NCBI GenBank assembly: GCA_964468345.1
Contig: CAYXVZ010000019.1
Coordinates: 1 to 64,000 of the forward strand
Reading direction: 5' to 3'
Source of the DNA: DALYLB01 sp964468345
Lineage (GTDB): Bacteria > Acidobacteriota > Blastocatellia > RBC074
DNA: 64,000 nucleotides
The notes under the pieces are model-generated. The model saw nothing but the letters and a program-made list of their open reading frames with translations. It did not search any database and was not told the DNA's origin. Positions 48,605 to 57,032 of the stretch are shown here, piece after piece; the first letter of the stretch is position 1; each line of letters starts with the position of its first letter. Made by a program: the position numbers and the translations under genes.

Positions 48605-49174
48605 TTAAAAGGTTGAGGAGTGAAAGGGACGCTCGTGGTCCTCGCCATTGATCTGCTGATGATATTCACCCTCGTGCTGCTCTGACTCACCATGCTCTGA
48701 TCCAGCCTCTTCCACGACACTTTCCGTCACTTCGGCCGCTTCGGCGACGACTTCAACGCTCTCGGCATAAGCCACATCGGCCTCGACTTCTTCCACGACG
48801 GGAGCGGCTTCCACGACGGGCGCGGCTTCTTCGGCGGGCGCGGCTTCTGCCGCAGGCGCCGGTTCGGCCGCCGCCGTTTCCGTCTGCTGCACGGCATTGG
48901 CTTCGTCGGATTTATTCAACTCCGCCAGCAGTGGATAGAGCCGGCGGCACCATTCGGGCGCCAGAATCCGTCGATCCGCAAACATCTTGGTCAGATGATT
49001 GTTGATCGCTTCCCGCAAATCGGCCGGCAGGTTCGGCATTTCGAGCAAATCCGCGATTGTATTGCCGAGACGCTCGTAATCGCTGCCCGAAAGGGAAGGC
49101 GCTTTCTGGCGGTTCGCCCACCATTCTTCAATGATCGGCAGAAAGACTTCTTTGAGTTGTCCAGAGACAGACAT
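48605..49174 (-). CDS. Ala/Glu/Val-rich protein of unknown function
   Basis: A 189-residue cytoplasmic protein. The ATG at 49174 is preceded by AGGAGGT. The N-terminal 105 residues are helical and compact (SGQLKEVFLPIIEEWWANRQ, LGNTIADLLEMPNLPADLREAINNHL). The rest is a low-complexity acidic tail of Ala, Glu, Val and Pro ending in a His/Glu-rich stretch. I recognise no family. The strong ribosome-binding site suggests high expression. Confidence 0.72.
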   Translation of the reverse strand: MSVSGQLKEVFLPIIEEWWANRQKAPSLSGSDYERLGNTIADLLEMPNLPADLREAINNHLTKMFADRRILAPEWCRRLYPLLAELNKSDEANAVQQTETAAAEPAPAAEAAPAEEAAPVVEAAPVVEEVEADVAYAESVEVVAEAAEVTESVVEEAGSEHGESEQHEGEYHQQINGEDHERPFHSSTF

Positions 49175-49589
49175 ATTTACCTCCTGGAAGGGATGGATTT
49201 GAAAAGAATCGGAAAACATATAGGCCAACCGGGGTTGGATTGGATGGCTATGTGCTTCGGAATGTCGATGAACTTAGCGGCAAGGAATGCCGGGTGGACT
49301 TAGTGGAGGGCACAAGACCGAGTGCGGGTTTCGGGACTACAACAATCGTTCCGAAATGCGCCGAGTCTGGCGTAATGTATCGGACTTGCATTGTCGGAGC
49401 AACAACTTATTTTCATAAATGACTATTTCACGCTTTTTTTGCGGGCCGGATTGACCTTTGTACCGAAGAAGAACGAATTTTGTCGGGATTGCGCCGGCCC
49501 TTGCTTAATTTTTCAGGCTCCTGTAGAACGGCCTTATTGCGGCAATTTCAACGAAGAAATCCATAGCTAAAACTTACTGGAGGCACCAG
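49175..49589. promoter_or_regulatory. Divergent spacer upstream of two genes
   Basis: A 415-bp gene-free region from which genes run in both directions. Short frames inside lack ribosome-binding sites. TTGACC near 49452 with an A+T-rich stretch about 18 bp later is a weak promoter candidate for the rightward gene. Confidence 0.4.
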
Positions 49590-50684
49590 ATGTCACAAGA
49601 CGCGTTCCGTACATTTTCTCGTCGGAATTTTTTGCACTCGATGGGCGCAGGAATGGCGACCGTCGCTGCATTGGGCCCGGAGGCATTGGCCGGAACCACC
49701 CGACCTCGAAGGGAGGGCGAGCCCTTAATCCTGGGTGCGGGGAAACATCGTTATGAATGGGTTCGCGGGTGGGCAAAGCTGCCCGATGGAATGCAGTGGG
49801 GCAGCACGCATGGCGCCGTGCAGGTCGATGCCCAAAATCGCGTGTATTTCAACAGCGATACGGAAAACGCCGTCATCGTTTTTGATCAGGATGGGAAATT
49901 CATCAAGTCCTTTGGAAAAGACTGGAAGGCGGACAAGGAAGGCAACGGCACCCACGGCATGCAGATTTTGCGCGAGGGGAATAAGGAATTCATCTATCTG
50001 ACGAACCTCTATCGGCATGAGTTCGCCAAGCTGACGTTGGATGGCGAGGTTGTCTGGGTCAAGGGCTTCCCGGAAAAATCAGGCGTTTATAAGGATAAGA
50101 ACGAATTCCGCCCGACCGGAATCGCAGTCGCCGCGAATGGCGATTTCTACGTCACGGATGGATACGGTTCGAATTACATCCATCATTTCAATGCGAAGGG
50201 CGATTACGTGAACTCCTGGGGCGGCAAAGTCACCAAAGAGAATCCGAAGGAAGACGGCAAATTCAATACGCCGCACGCCATCATTATCGATACGCGAACC
50301 AAGCCCAATACGGTGCTGGTCACGGATCGCGCGATGCACCGGCTGCAGTGGTTTTCGCTCGACGGCAAGCACCTGAAAACGCTCGACGGAACCGAGAACG
50401 ACTTCCTGCGGTTGCCGGCGACGCTGCACATTCGCGGCACGGATCTGGCGATCGGCGACTTGAGCGGCCGCGTCACCATTTTGGACAAAGACAACAAACT
50501 CGTGACGCACCTCGGCGATCAGGTCGATCCGAAAAAGCGGGCCACTAACAAACTGCCGCGAGAGCAATGGCTGGAAGGCATATTCGTTTCTCCACACGGC
50601 ATTACCTGGGACAAACTCGGCAATCTCTATATCGAAGAGTGGATGGCTGTCGGCCGCGTCGTGAAACTGAAACGGGTGAAATAA
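49590..50684 (+). CDS. Tat-exported NHL/six-bladed beta-propeller protein
   Basis: A 364-residue protein. The N-terminus has a twin-arginine signal (SRRNFLHSMGAGMATVAALG, residues 10-29). The mature part shows repeated propeller blades: VDAQNRVYFNSDTENAVIVFDQDGKF, VAANGDFYVTDGYGSNYIHHF, VTDRAMHRLQWFSLDGKHL and WDKLGNLYIEEW. Tat export implies folding in the cytoplasm, perhaps around a cofactor. GGAGG precedes the ATG. Substrate unknown; peptidyl-alpha-hydroxyglycine lyase-like NHL enzymes are the nearest recalled type. Confidence 0.85.
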   Translation: MSQDAFRTFSRRNFLHSMGAGMATVAALGPEALAGTTRPRREGEPLILGAGKHRYEWVRGWAKLPDGMQWGSTHGAVQVDAQNRVYFNSDTENAVIVFDQDGKFIKSFGKDWKADKEGNGTHGMQILREGNKEFIYLTNLYRHEFAKLTLDGEVVWVKGFPEKSGVYKDKNEFRPTGIAVAANGDFYVTDGYGSNYIHHFNAKGDYVNSWGGKVTKENPKEDGKFNTPHAIIIDTRTKPNTVLVTDRAMHRLQWFSLDGKHLKTLDGTENDFLRLPATLHIRGTDLAIGDLSGRVTILDKDNKLVTHLGDQVDPKKRATNKLPREQWLEGIFVSPHGITWDKLGNLYIEEWMAVGRVVKLKRVK

Positions 50685-50690
50685 ATCTTC

Positions 50691-50936
50691 AACCACGAAG
50701 AGACGAAGAGCACGAAGCGGCCAAGCCGCAAACAATGAAGTGCCTGAGTGAATGGAGCAGACGGAAAGAACGGAACAAACGGATCAGAGGACACCCTATG
50801 TCCGTTTGTTCCGTTCTTTCCGTCTGCTCCGTTGTTCTCCTTCTCAATTTCAATATTTCTTATACAAAAACAAGAAGTTTCGACCTTATTTCACGAAGTC
50901 GGGATTCATCTTCGTGCTCTTCGCTTCTTCGTGGTT
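50691..50936. repeat. Nested inverted repeats built from two word families
   Basis: The outer arms 50691-50717 and 50910-50936 (27 bp, two mismatches) consist of ACCACGAAGAGACGAAGAG-type words. Inside them a perfect 30-bp inverted repeat (50754-50783 and 50801-50830) is made of GACGGAAAGAACGGAACAAA-type words with a 17-base loop. Together they fill the 280-bp spacer between two plus-strand genes. Confidence 0.92.
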
Positions 50937-50964
50937 TGCATTCTATTGATCCAGGAAACTGAAA

Positions 50965-52797
50965 ATGAAAATTTATAAGTTCTCTCAGGCGCTGTTGCTT
51001 GCGCTCATTTTCTCGACGGTGGCCGCGCAGGCGCCGCAGCAGGCCCCGGCGCTGAAATACACCGGCGTTGAAGAGATGGTCCCGATGCGGGATGGTGTGA
51101 AGCTCAATACGGTGATTTGCATGCCCGAGAATGTGACGGAGCCGCTGCCGATTTTGATGACGAGGACGCCGTATGGCGCCAGCAAACAGATCGCTCCGCG
51201 ATTGCCATTCGCCTATCGAGAGCTTGCCGCGGATGGGTATATTTTCGTTTTTCAGGATATTCGGGGCCAGAATCGTTCCGAGGGCGAATTCCGCATGAAT
51301 CGCCCGCCGCGGGATAAGAACGATCCGAAATCGATCGATGAGGCCACGGACACGAACGACACGATCGACTGGCTGCTTAAAAACGTCAAAAACAATAATG
51401 GCCGCGTCGGCATCTTCGGCGTTTCCTATCCCGGCTGGCTGGCCGTCGTTCCGCTGACCGAGCCGCACTCCGCGATCAAAGCCCTCTCGCCCCAGGCCGC
51501 AATGACGGATACCTGGCTCGGGGATGATTTCTTTCATCAGGGCGGCTTCCGGTTGAGTTATGGCTATGAATACGTCATTGGCGTCGAGGGAGGCCGGAAC
51601 GGCGCTTCATCGGGTATCGACCGGTTCGATACCTATGAATGGTATTTGAAACAGGGCGCCATCTCGAACTTCATCAAACCGACCTTTCCCACCTGGAAGG
51701 ACTTCATTGAGCATCCGACCTTCGATGCGTTCTGGAAGGCTCGCTCGGCCTCGCATTATCTGCAGGATCCGGCGGTTCCGACGCTTCACGTTGCGGGCTG
51801 GTTCGATCAGGAGGATTTTTACGGTCCGATGAAGACGTACACGAAGCTGGAACAAAACGATAAGCAGAAAAACAACTTTCTCGTTGTCGGCCCCTGGAAT
51901 CACGATGGATGGCGGGGCGGCGACGGCAGCAAGCTCGGCAATGTGGATTTCAAGGAACCGGCCGGCCGCTATTTCCGCGAAAAGATCGAGGCGCCCTGGT
52001 TCGCCTATCATCTGAAAGGAAAGGGAACGAGCAATTTCCCCGAGGCCCAGTCCTTCCGCACCGGCAGCAACGAATGGCAGACCTATGACCAATGGCCGCC
52101 GCTCAATCGCACGACCGTCAAGAACCTGTATTTCCAGGCGAACGGCAAGCTGAGCTTCACGGAGCCCGCGGACGCGACCGCCTTTGACAGCTATGTTTCC
52201 GATCCGAAAACGCCAGTGCCCTATCGCAAACGGCCGATCGAACAGACCTATTCGCCGCGCGGCTCTGGCTGGGGCGCCTGGCTGACCGAAGATCAGCGCT
52301 TTGTCAGCCAACGGCCCGATGTCCTGAGCTGGGAAACCGATACGCTCACCGAAGACATCACGGTCGCGGGCGAAATCTTCGCCCAGCTTTTCGCCTCGAC
52401 CACGGGCAGCGACAGCGATTGGATCGTCAAGCTGATCGATGTCTTTCCCGAAGAGATCCCGGACAATCACAAGATGGGCGGTTATCAGTTCATGGTCACG
52501 GGTGAAGTCCTTCGCGGCCGCTATCATAAGGCTTTTGACAAACCCCAGCCGCTGGTGCCGAACAAGATGACCGAATTCAACGTCTATTTGACGCACAAGG
52601 ATCACTGCTTCAAGAAGGGGCACAAGATCATGGTCCAGGTGCAAAGTTCCTGGTTTCCCGTCATCGACCGCAATCCCCAAAAGTACGTGGAGAATATCTT
52701 CAAGGCGACGGACAGCGATTACATCGCCGCCACGCAGAAAATCTATCGATCGAAGGGAAGCGCGTCCCATCTGAAATTGCCTGTGATTACAAAGTAA
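50965..52797 (+). CDS. Exported CocE/NonD-family hydrolase
   Basis: A 610-residue serine hydrolase related to X-prolyl dipeptidyl acyltransferases and cocaine esterase. A signal peptide (1-22) is followed by the alpha/beta-hydrolase core: VPMRDGVKLNTVICMPEN, a GVSYPGW nucleophile elbow, DQEDFYGP acid and GPWNHDGW histidine. A C-terminal jelly-roll (about 430-605) follows. It probably cleaves amide or ester bonds in exported peptides or antibiotics. Confidence 0.92.
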   Translation: MKIYKFSQALLLALIFSTVAAQAPQQAPALKYTGVEEMVPMRDGVKLNTVICMPENVTEPLPILMTRTPYGASKQIAPRLPFAYRELAADGYIFVFQDIRGQNRSEGEFRMNRPPRDKNDPKSIDEATDTNDTIDWLLKNVKNNNGRVGIFGVSYPGWLAVVPLTEPHSAIKALSPQAAMTDTWLGDDFFHQGGFRLSYGYEYVIGVEGGRNGASSGIDRFDTYEWYLKQGAISNFIKPTFPTWKDFIEHPTFDAFWKARSASHYLQDPAVPTLHVAGWFDQEDFYGPMKTYTKLEQNDKQKNNFLVVGPWNHDGWRGGDGSKLGNVDFKEPAGRYFREKIEAPWFAYHLKGKGTSNFPEAQSFRTGSNEWQTYDQWPPLNRTTVKNLYFQANGKLSFTEPADATAFDSYVSDPKTPVPYRKRPIEQTYSPRGSGWGAWLTEDQRFVSQRPDVLSWETDTLTEDITVAGEIFAQLFASTTGSDSDWIVKLIDVFPEEIPDNHKMGGYQFMVTGEVLRGRYHKAFDKPQPLVPNKMTEFNVYLTHKDHCFKKGHKIMVQVQSSWFPVIDRNPQKYVENIFKATDSDYIAATQKIYRSKGSASHLKLPVITK

Positions 52798-52875
52798 AGG
52801 GAGTTACTATTTGGGCGAAATTAGGTGATATTAGATGCAAAATCAGCTAATTTTGACCAGTGAGCGCATATTCAC

Positions 52876-52935
52876 TTCGCGAAGCGTTTGGAGTGCGGCG
52901 GCGAGCTCGGCGCCGCACTCCAAACGCTTCGCGAA
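52876..52935. repeat. 25-bp perfect inverted repeat before the carotenoid gene
   Basis: TTCGCGAAGCGTTTGGAGTG at the start of arm 52876-52900 is mirrored in 52911-52935; all 25 bp pair, with a 10-base loop. A weaker AAATTAG/CTAATTT dyad lies just upstream (about 52824-52855). Confidence 0.93.
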
Positions 52936-52995
52936 TCCGGGTGAAAACAGGAAGCGTAGAGAAACGCTGCTTCCCGAAAAAAACTGAACCGGCTT

Positions 52996-53838
52996 GTGGA
53001 CTCACGCCCGATGCTTCACCTTTTGAAATTGTTGGCTGGAACCGTCGCGTACCGGCCCTATGTGTTCGTATTTTTTGCCTGCTATCTCTTTCTGGCCATC
53101 ACGCACCTGGGGCGGCGTCGAACGGCGTTGTTCAGTGTGCTCGCTTTTCTCGTGGCCTTTGCCTGCGAGTGGAGTTCCGCCGTGGCCGCCACGGGTTTTC
53201 CCTTCGGACTGTACTATTACATCGACAATACGAGCCATAAGGAATTATGGATCGCCGGCGTGCCGTTTATGGATTCGCTGTCGTTCACCTTTCTTTCGTA
53301 TGTGAGCTGGGAACTCGCGACCTTTCTTTACGGTCAGGTCAAGGCCGGATGGCGTGATGTGCAGGTCGTCAATGGAGATCAGGTCCGCCGGTCATGGCGC
53401 GTGACCTTTCTGGCGGCCTTTCTGATGATGTATCTTGACATCATCATCGATCCGGTTGCGCTTCTCGGCGACCGATGGTTTCTCGGCAAGATTTATTATT
53501 ACCCCAATGGAGGAAGTTATTTCGGCATCACGCTGGCCAATTTCCTCGGCTGGTATTTTGTCTGCTTCGCAATCCTGCGGCTGTATGTCCTTCTCGAACG
53601 CATCCTGCTGTCGCGGCAGCCGGCGGAAAAGCTCGCGGCGGGAATTCTGCAATACCGGTACAAGGGACTGGGCGCGGTCGGCCTCTATTTCGGCGTGCTG
53701 GGGTTCAATCTCTTTATGACCTTCTGGATCGGGGAACGCCAACTCGGCATCGTGGGCATCATCATTGTATTGCCCCTGGTCGTAATGGTCATTCTCGGGG
53801 CGCGCCGGCAGCCCGGGGCGGAAGGGCACAATCGATGA
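52996..53838 (+). CDS. Carotenoid biosynthesis membrane protein, CruF-like
   Basis: A 280-residue polytopic membrane protein with about seven hydrophobic helices. The segment FACEWSSAVAATGFPFGLYYYIDN and the later MMYLDIIIDPVALLGDRWFLGKIYYYPNGGSYFGITLANFLGWYFV match the carotenoid biosynthesis (DUF422/CruF) family, which hydrates terminal bonds of C40-C50 carotenoids. The start may be GTG 52996 or ATG 53011; neither has a good ribosome-binding site. No other carotenoid genes are adjacent. Confidence 0.83.
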   Translation: MDSRPMLHLLKLLAGTVAYRPYVFVFFACYLFLAITHLGRRRTALFSVLAFLVAFACEWSSAVAATGFPFGLYYYIDNTSHKELWIAGVPFMDSLSFTFLSYVSWELATFLYGQVKAGWRDVQVVNGDQVRRSWRVTFLAAFLMMYLDIIIDPVALLGDRWFLGKIYYYPNGGSYFGITLANFLGWYFVCFAILRLYVLLERILLSRQPAEKLAAGILQYRYKGLGAVGLYFGVLGFNLFMTFWIGERQLGIVGIIIVLPLVVMVILGARRQPGAEGHNR

Positions 53839-53845
53839 GGCGCAG

Positions 53846-53971
53846 ATGATACGCATGGCCAGAAGCGCGCGAGCCGGTAAGGGGGCAGTGATTGCGCTCG
53901 ACGAATTTCACGATGAGGCGATGGTGACTTCCGGGTCAGGGCTCGCCGGACTGGAGGTGCTTCCGGAATGA
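53846..53971 (+). CDS. Possible 41-residue small protein before E1 alpha
   Basis: An ATG at 53846 opens a 41-codon frame whose TGA overlaps the E1 alpha ATG at 53968 (ATGA). The start codon overlaps the last few bases after the carotenoid gene. The peptide has no motif. The overlap supports coupling, but the frame could be chance. Confidence 0.35.
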   Translation: MIRMARSARAGKGAVIALDEFHDEAMVTSGSGLAGLEVLPE

Positions 53972-55035
53972 TGATGAGTGCTGGCATGGATTCAGCGATG
54001 TTCGGCTCCGGCAATCTCCTGGCGTTTTATCGAACAATGCTGATGTCGCGAAGTTTCGACGACAAAGAGATTATCCTCAAAAATCAGAATCGCGTTTTTT
54101 TTCAACTCAGCAGCGCCGGTCATGAAGCGATCTCGCTCGCCTCGGCGCTGGTCCTGCGCCCCGCCTATGACTGGTTGTTTCCGCATGTGCGGGACCGCGC
54201 AATGATGCTGCATTTCGGCCTGACGCCTTACGAACAGTTTTTATCTTCGGTCGCGGCGCAAACTGACATCGTATCAGGCGCGCGGCAAATGCCTTCGCAT
54301 TGGGGCTGCAAACGATTGAATCTCCCCTCGCGTTCTTCTTGCATCGGCATGCAGTTTTTGCAGGCCGTCGGGGCGGCGGAAGCCGGAATGCGGGGGGCGA
54401 ACCTGAAGGAAGGCATTCATCACCTTTACGCGGACGAAATCGTTTATGTCGGTTCAGGCGACGGCGGGACCAGCGAAGGCGAGTTCTGGGAATCTCTCAA
54501 CACAGCGTGCAATCTGAAATTGCCGGTGCTGTATGTGATTCAGGATAATGGCTACGCGATCTCTGTCCCGGTCGAAGTGCAAACTGCCGACGGCAGCATC
54601 TCCAGATTGCTGCGCGGTTTTCCTGACTTGTTCATCGAGGAATGTGACGGAACCGATTTGCAGGCCAGTTACGCGACGGTGTCGCGGGCGGCGTCGCATT
54701 GCCGCGCGCGACGCGGGCCGGCGCTCGTTCATGCGCGCGTGACGCGGCCTTATTCGCATTCGATGTCGGATGACGAAAGCCTGTATCGCGCGCCCGCCGA
54801 GTTGGCCGAACAGGCGACGCAAGATCCTTTGATCCGGATGCGCGATGCGCTGCTGCGCGAAAACATCGCGACGACAGAAGAGCTCCAACGCCTGCAGGCC
54901 GAAGTCAAAGCCGAACTGGACGCAGCGGCCGACGAGGCCCTGCAGGTCCCGCACGCGCCGCCTGAATCCGCCACGCTCTATGTTTATTCTCCTGACGTTG
55001 ATCCGACCTCGGCGGCTTTCGACACCGAACCGTAG
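53968..55035 (+). CDS. bkdA1: Branched-chain 2-oxoacid dehydrogenase E1 alpha
   Basis: A 355-residue thiamine-diphosphate subunit of a 2-oxoacid dehydrogenase complex, of BCKDH type. The TPP/Mg motif is GDGGTSEGEFWESLNTACNLKLPVLYVIQDNGYAIS. Other marks are FQLSSAGHEAISLASAL, GKRLN-like substrate region (WGCKRLNLPSRSSCIG) and a C-terminal helix (LQAEVKAELDAAADEAL). The protein ends in a TAG after SPDVDPTSAAFDTEP. The frame stays open from that TAG straight into E1 beta, so the two once formed one polypeptide or are read through. Confidence 0.92.
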   Translation: MMMSAGMDSAMFGSGNLLAFYRTMLMSRSFDDKEIILKNQNRVFFQLSSAGHEAISLASALVLRPAYDWLFPHVRDRAMMLHFGLTPYEQFLSSVAAQTDIVSGARQMPSHWGCKRLNLPSRSSCIGMQFLQAVGAAEAGMRGANLKEGIHHLYADEIVYVGSGDGGTSEGEFWESLNTACNLKLPVLYVIQDNGYAISVPVEVQTADGSISRLLRGFPDLFIEECDGTDLQASYATVSRAASHCRARRGPALVHARVTRPYSHSMSDDESLYRAPAELAEQATQDPLIRMRDALLRENIATTEELQRLQAEVKAELDAAADEALQVPHAPPESATLYVYSPDVDPTSAAFDTEP

Positions 55036-55062
55036 GGGACGCTCGGTGGTCCTGAAGGCACG
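55033..55062 (+). other. In-frame amber codon joining E1 alpha and E1 beta
   Basis: TAG at 55033-55035 is followed in the same frame by nine sense codons (GTLGGPEGT) and then the E1 beta ATG. No frame shift lies between the two genes. No Shine-Dalgarno sequence fits the E1 beta ATG well. Confidence 0.85.
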
Positions 55063-56073
55063 ATGGTGGATTTGATCAATCGCTGTTTGCACGAAGAAAT
55101 GGCGCGGAATGAACGCCTGGTCGTCCTGGGGCAGGATGTCGCCGATGCTTCACGGTCCGATTGCTTGAACGAAGTCAAAGGCAAAGGCGGCGTATTCAAG
55201 GTTACTTCCAACTTGCAGCGGAAATTCGGCGACGCGCGGGTATTCAATACGCCGCTGGCCGAAGCCAACATCATCGGACGATCTGTCGGAATGGCGCTGC
55301 GCGGATTGAAGCCGCTGGCGGAGATTCAATTCTACGATTACATCTGGCCGGCGTATATGCAATTGCACAATGAGGTGCCGTTATTGCGCTGGCGTTCCAA
55401 TAACGCGTGGAAATGCCCCATGGTGGTGCGGGCGCCGGTCGGTGGGTACATCAAAGGCGGCGCGATTTATCACAGCCAGTCCGGCGTGCAATTATTCACG
55501 TCCATACCCGGCTGGCGCGTCGTGATGCCTTCCAACGCGCTGGATGCCAATGGCCTGTTGCGCACGGCGATTCGTTGTGACGACCCGGTGTTGTTTCTCG
55601 AACACAAACATCTGTACCGGCAGACCTACAACAAGAGCCCTTATCCCGGCCCTGATTTCATGATTCCGTTCGGCAAGGCGCGAACGGTGCGTTCGGGCAA
55701 AGATCTCACGCTGATCACCTATGGCGCGCTCGTGCAGAAATCGTGGGTCGCGGCGCAGCAATTGGCGCAGGAAGAAATTGACGTGGAGGTCCTCGATCTG
55801 CGCAGCCTCAATCCTTACGACTGGACCACGATCGCCGCCAGCGTCAGAAAGACCAGTCGCGCGCTGGTTGTCTATGAAGACATGATTTCATGGGGATATG
55901 GCGCAGAGATCGCCGCGCGTATCGGACAGGAGTTGTTTGGTTACCTCGATGCGCCGGTAAGCCGCGTCGCGGCCCGCGACTGTTTTGTTTCCTATACGCC
56001 CGAAGTCGAGGATTACACCCTGCCGCAAGTGGCGGATATCATCAATGCTGTCCGTGAGATCGTCCGCTATTGA
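55063..56073 (+). CDS. bkdA2: Branched-chain 2-oxoacid dehydrogenase E1 beta
   Basis: A 336-residue partner of E1 alpha. Typical segments: VVLGQDVADASRSD, VFNTPLAEANIIGRSVGMALRGLKPLAEIQFYDYIWPA, VGGYIKGGAIYHSQSG, LFLEHKHLYRQ and the C-terminal DAPVSRVAARDCFVSYTPEVEDYTLPQ. It lies in the same frame as E1 alpha, 27 bases after its stop. E2 and E3 genes are not in the window. Confidence 0.92.
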   Translation: MVDLINRCLHEEMARNERLVVLGQDVADASRSDCLNEVKGKGGVFKVTSNLQRKFGDARVFNTPLAEANIIGRSVGMALRGLKPLAEIQFYDYIWPAYMQLHNEVPLLRWRSNNAWKCPMVVRAPVGGYIKGGAIYHSQSGVQLFTSIPGWRVVMPSNALDANGLLRTAIRCDDPVLFLEHKHLYRQTYNKSPYPGPDFMIPFGKARTVRSGKDLTLITYGALVQKSWVAAQQLAQEEIDVEVLDLRSLNPYDWTTIAASVRKTSRALVVYEDMISWGYGAEIAARIGQELFGYLDAPVSRVAARDCFVSYTPEVEDYTLPQVADIINAVREIVRY

Positions 56074-56098
56074 TTGTATGAGTCCAGCAGGCGTGGCT

Positions 56099-56219
56099 AA
56101 ACCACGAAGAAACGAAGAGCAGGAAGCGGTGAAGCGGCTGCCTCAGAATAACAAAAGACTATAAACCGGCCAGAGCGCCAAGAAGAACAGGAACAATTCT
56201 TGGCGCTCTTGGCGGTTTA
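56099..56219. repeat. Orphan ACCACGAAG word plus 23-bp hairpin between convergent genes
   Basis: 56099-56126 carries the word ACCACGAAGAAACGAAGAG seen at 50691, without a partner arm. It is followed by an inverted repeat (56162-56184 with 56197-56219, 23 bp, two mismatches) built on CCAAGAGCGCCAAGAA. This hairpin lies between the E1 beta and exonuclease III genes and should stop both transcripts. Confidence 0.85.
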
Positions 56220-56252
56220 TTTTCCGCAGGGGGGCCGCATGGAGCGATAGGC

Positions 56253-57026
56253 CTAGCCAATCTGAAAATTGGCGACGACCGGCGCGTGATCTGATGGTTT
56301 TTCGAGCGTGCGGGGGATCTTGTCAATCCAGGCCGCATTGCACTTTTCCGCGAGCGGTTTGGTTGCCCAGAGGTGATCGATGCGCAGGCCGTGGTTTCGC
56401 GGGAAGGCGCCGGCGCGATAATCCCACCAGGAAAAATTTCCCGCCTCCGACGTATGCATGCGAAAGACATCCACAAAGCCCCAGTCGTGAATCTTCTGCA
56501 ATGCGGCGCGTTCGGCGTCGCTGCAGAGAATCTTGCCTGCCCATAAGACCGGGTCGTGCACGTCCCGGTCTTCCGGCGCGACATTGAAATCTCCGCACAG
56601 GACGGCGTATTGATCGGGCTGGACGCTTTCATCGAAAAACTTTCGCAGCCTCGTCATCCAGCCGAGTTTATAAGCGTATTTTTCCGAACCGACTTCCGAT
56701 CCATTGGGAATATAGACGTTCACGATCCGGACGCCGTTGACGGTCGCGGCGATCAGCCGTTTCTGGCTTCCGGCGTCGTCATCCAGCAAGCCGCGGTGCA
56801 CATCCGTAGCGGCATTCAACGAGAGAATCGCGACGCCGTTATAGGTCGGCTGGCCGAAGATCTCCGCGCGATAGCCGATTTCGGAAAAGGCGGCGGCGGG
56901 AAATTTCGCATCGACGCATTTGATTTCCTGCAGGCAGATGGCATCCGGTCGATTGGTCTTCATCCAGTCGAGGACATGTTGCAGGCGGACGCTGATCGAA
57001 TTCACATTCCAGGTAGCAATTTTCAT
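56253..57026 (-). CDS. xth: Exodeoxyribonuclease III / AP endonuclease
   Basis: A 257-residue DNA repair enzyme of the exonuclease III family, cutting at abasic sites. The N-terminus KIATWNVNSISVRL and LQEIKC (metal Glu), then NVYIPNGSEVGSEKY, LCGDFNVAPEDRDVHDP, GLRIDHLWAT and the final SDHAPV are all present. Length is normal. It starts 6 bp after the copA stop on the same strand. Confidence 0.96.
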   Translation of the reverse strand: MKIATWNVNSISVRLQHVLDWMKTNRPDAICLQEIKCVDAKFPAAAFSEIGYRAEIFGQPTYNGVAILSLNAATDVHRGLLDDDAGSQKRLIAATVNGVRIVNVYIPNGSEVGSEKYAYKLGWMTRLRKFFDESVQPDQYAVLCGDFNVAPEDRDVHDPVLWAGKILCSDAERAALQKIHDWGFVDVFRMHTSEAGNFSWWDYRAGAFPRNHGLRIDHLWATKPLAEKCNAAWIDKIPRTLEKPSDHAPVVANFQIG

Positions 57027-57032
57027 AAAGGG

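Noticed and set aside
49240..49422. 60-codon plus-strand frame in the 49.2-49.6 kb spacer
   Set aside because: No ribosome-binding site, no motif, and it lies in the promoter region of two divergent genes.
51607..52770. 387-codon minus-strand frame opposite the CocE gene
   Set aside because: Antisense to a well-supported hydrolase, with no ribosome-binding site or motif.
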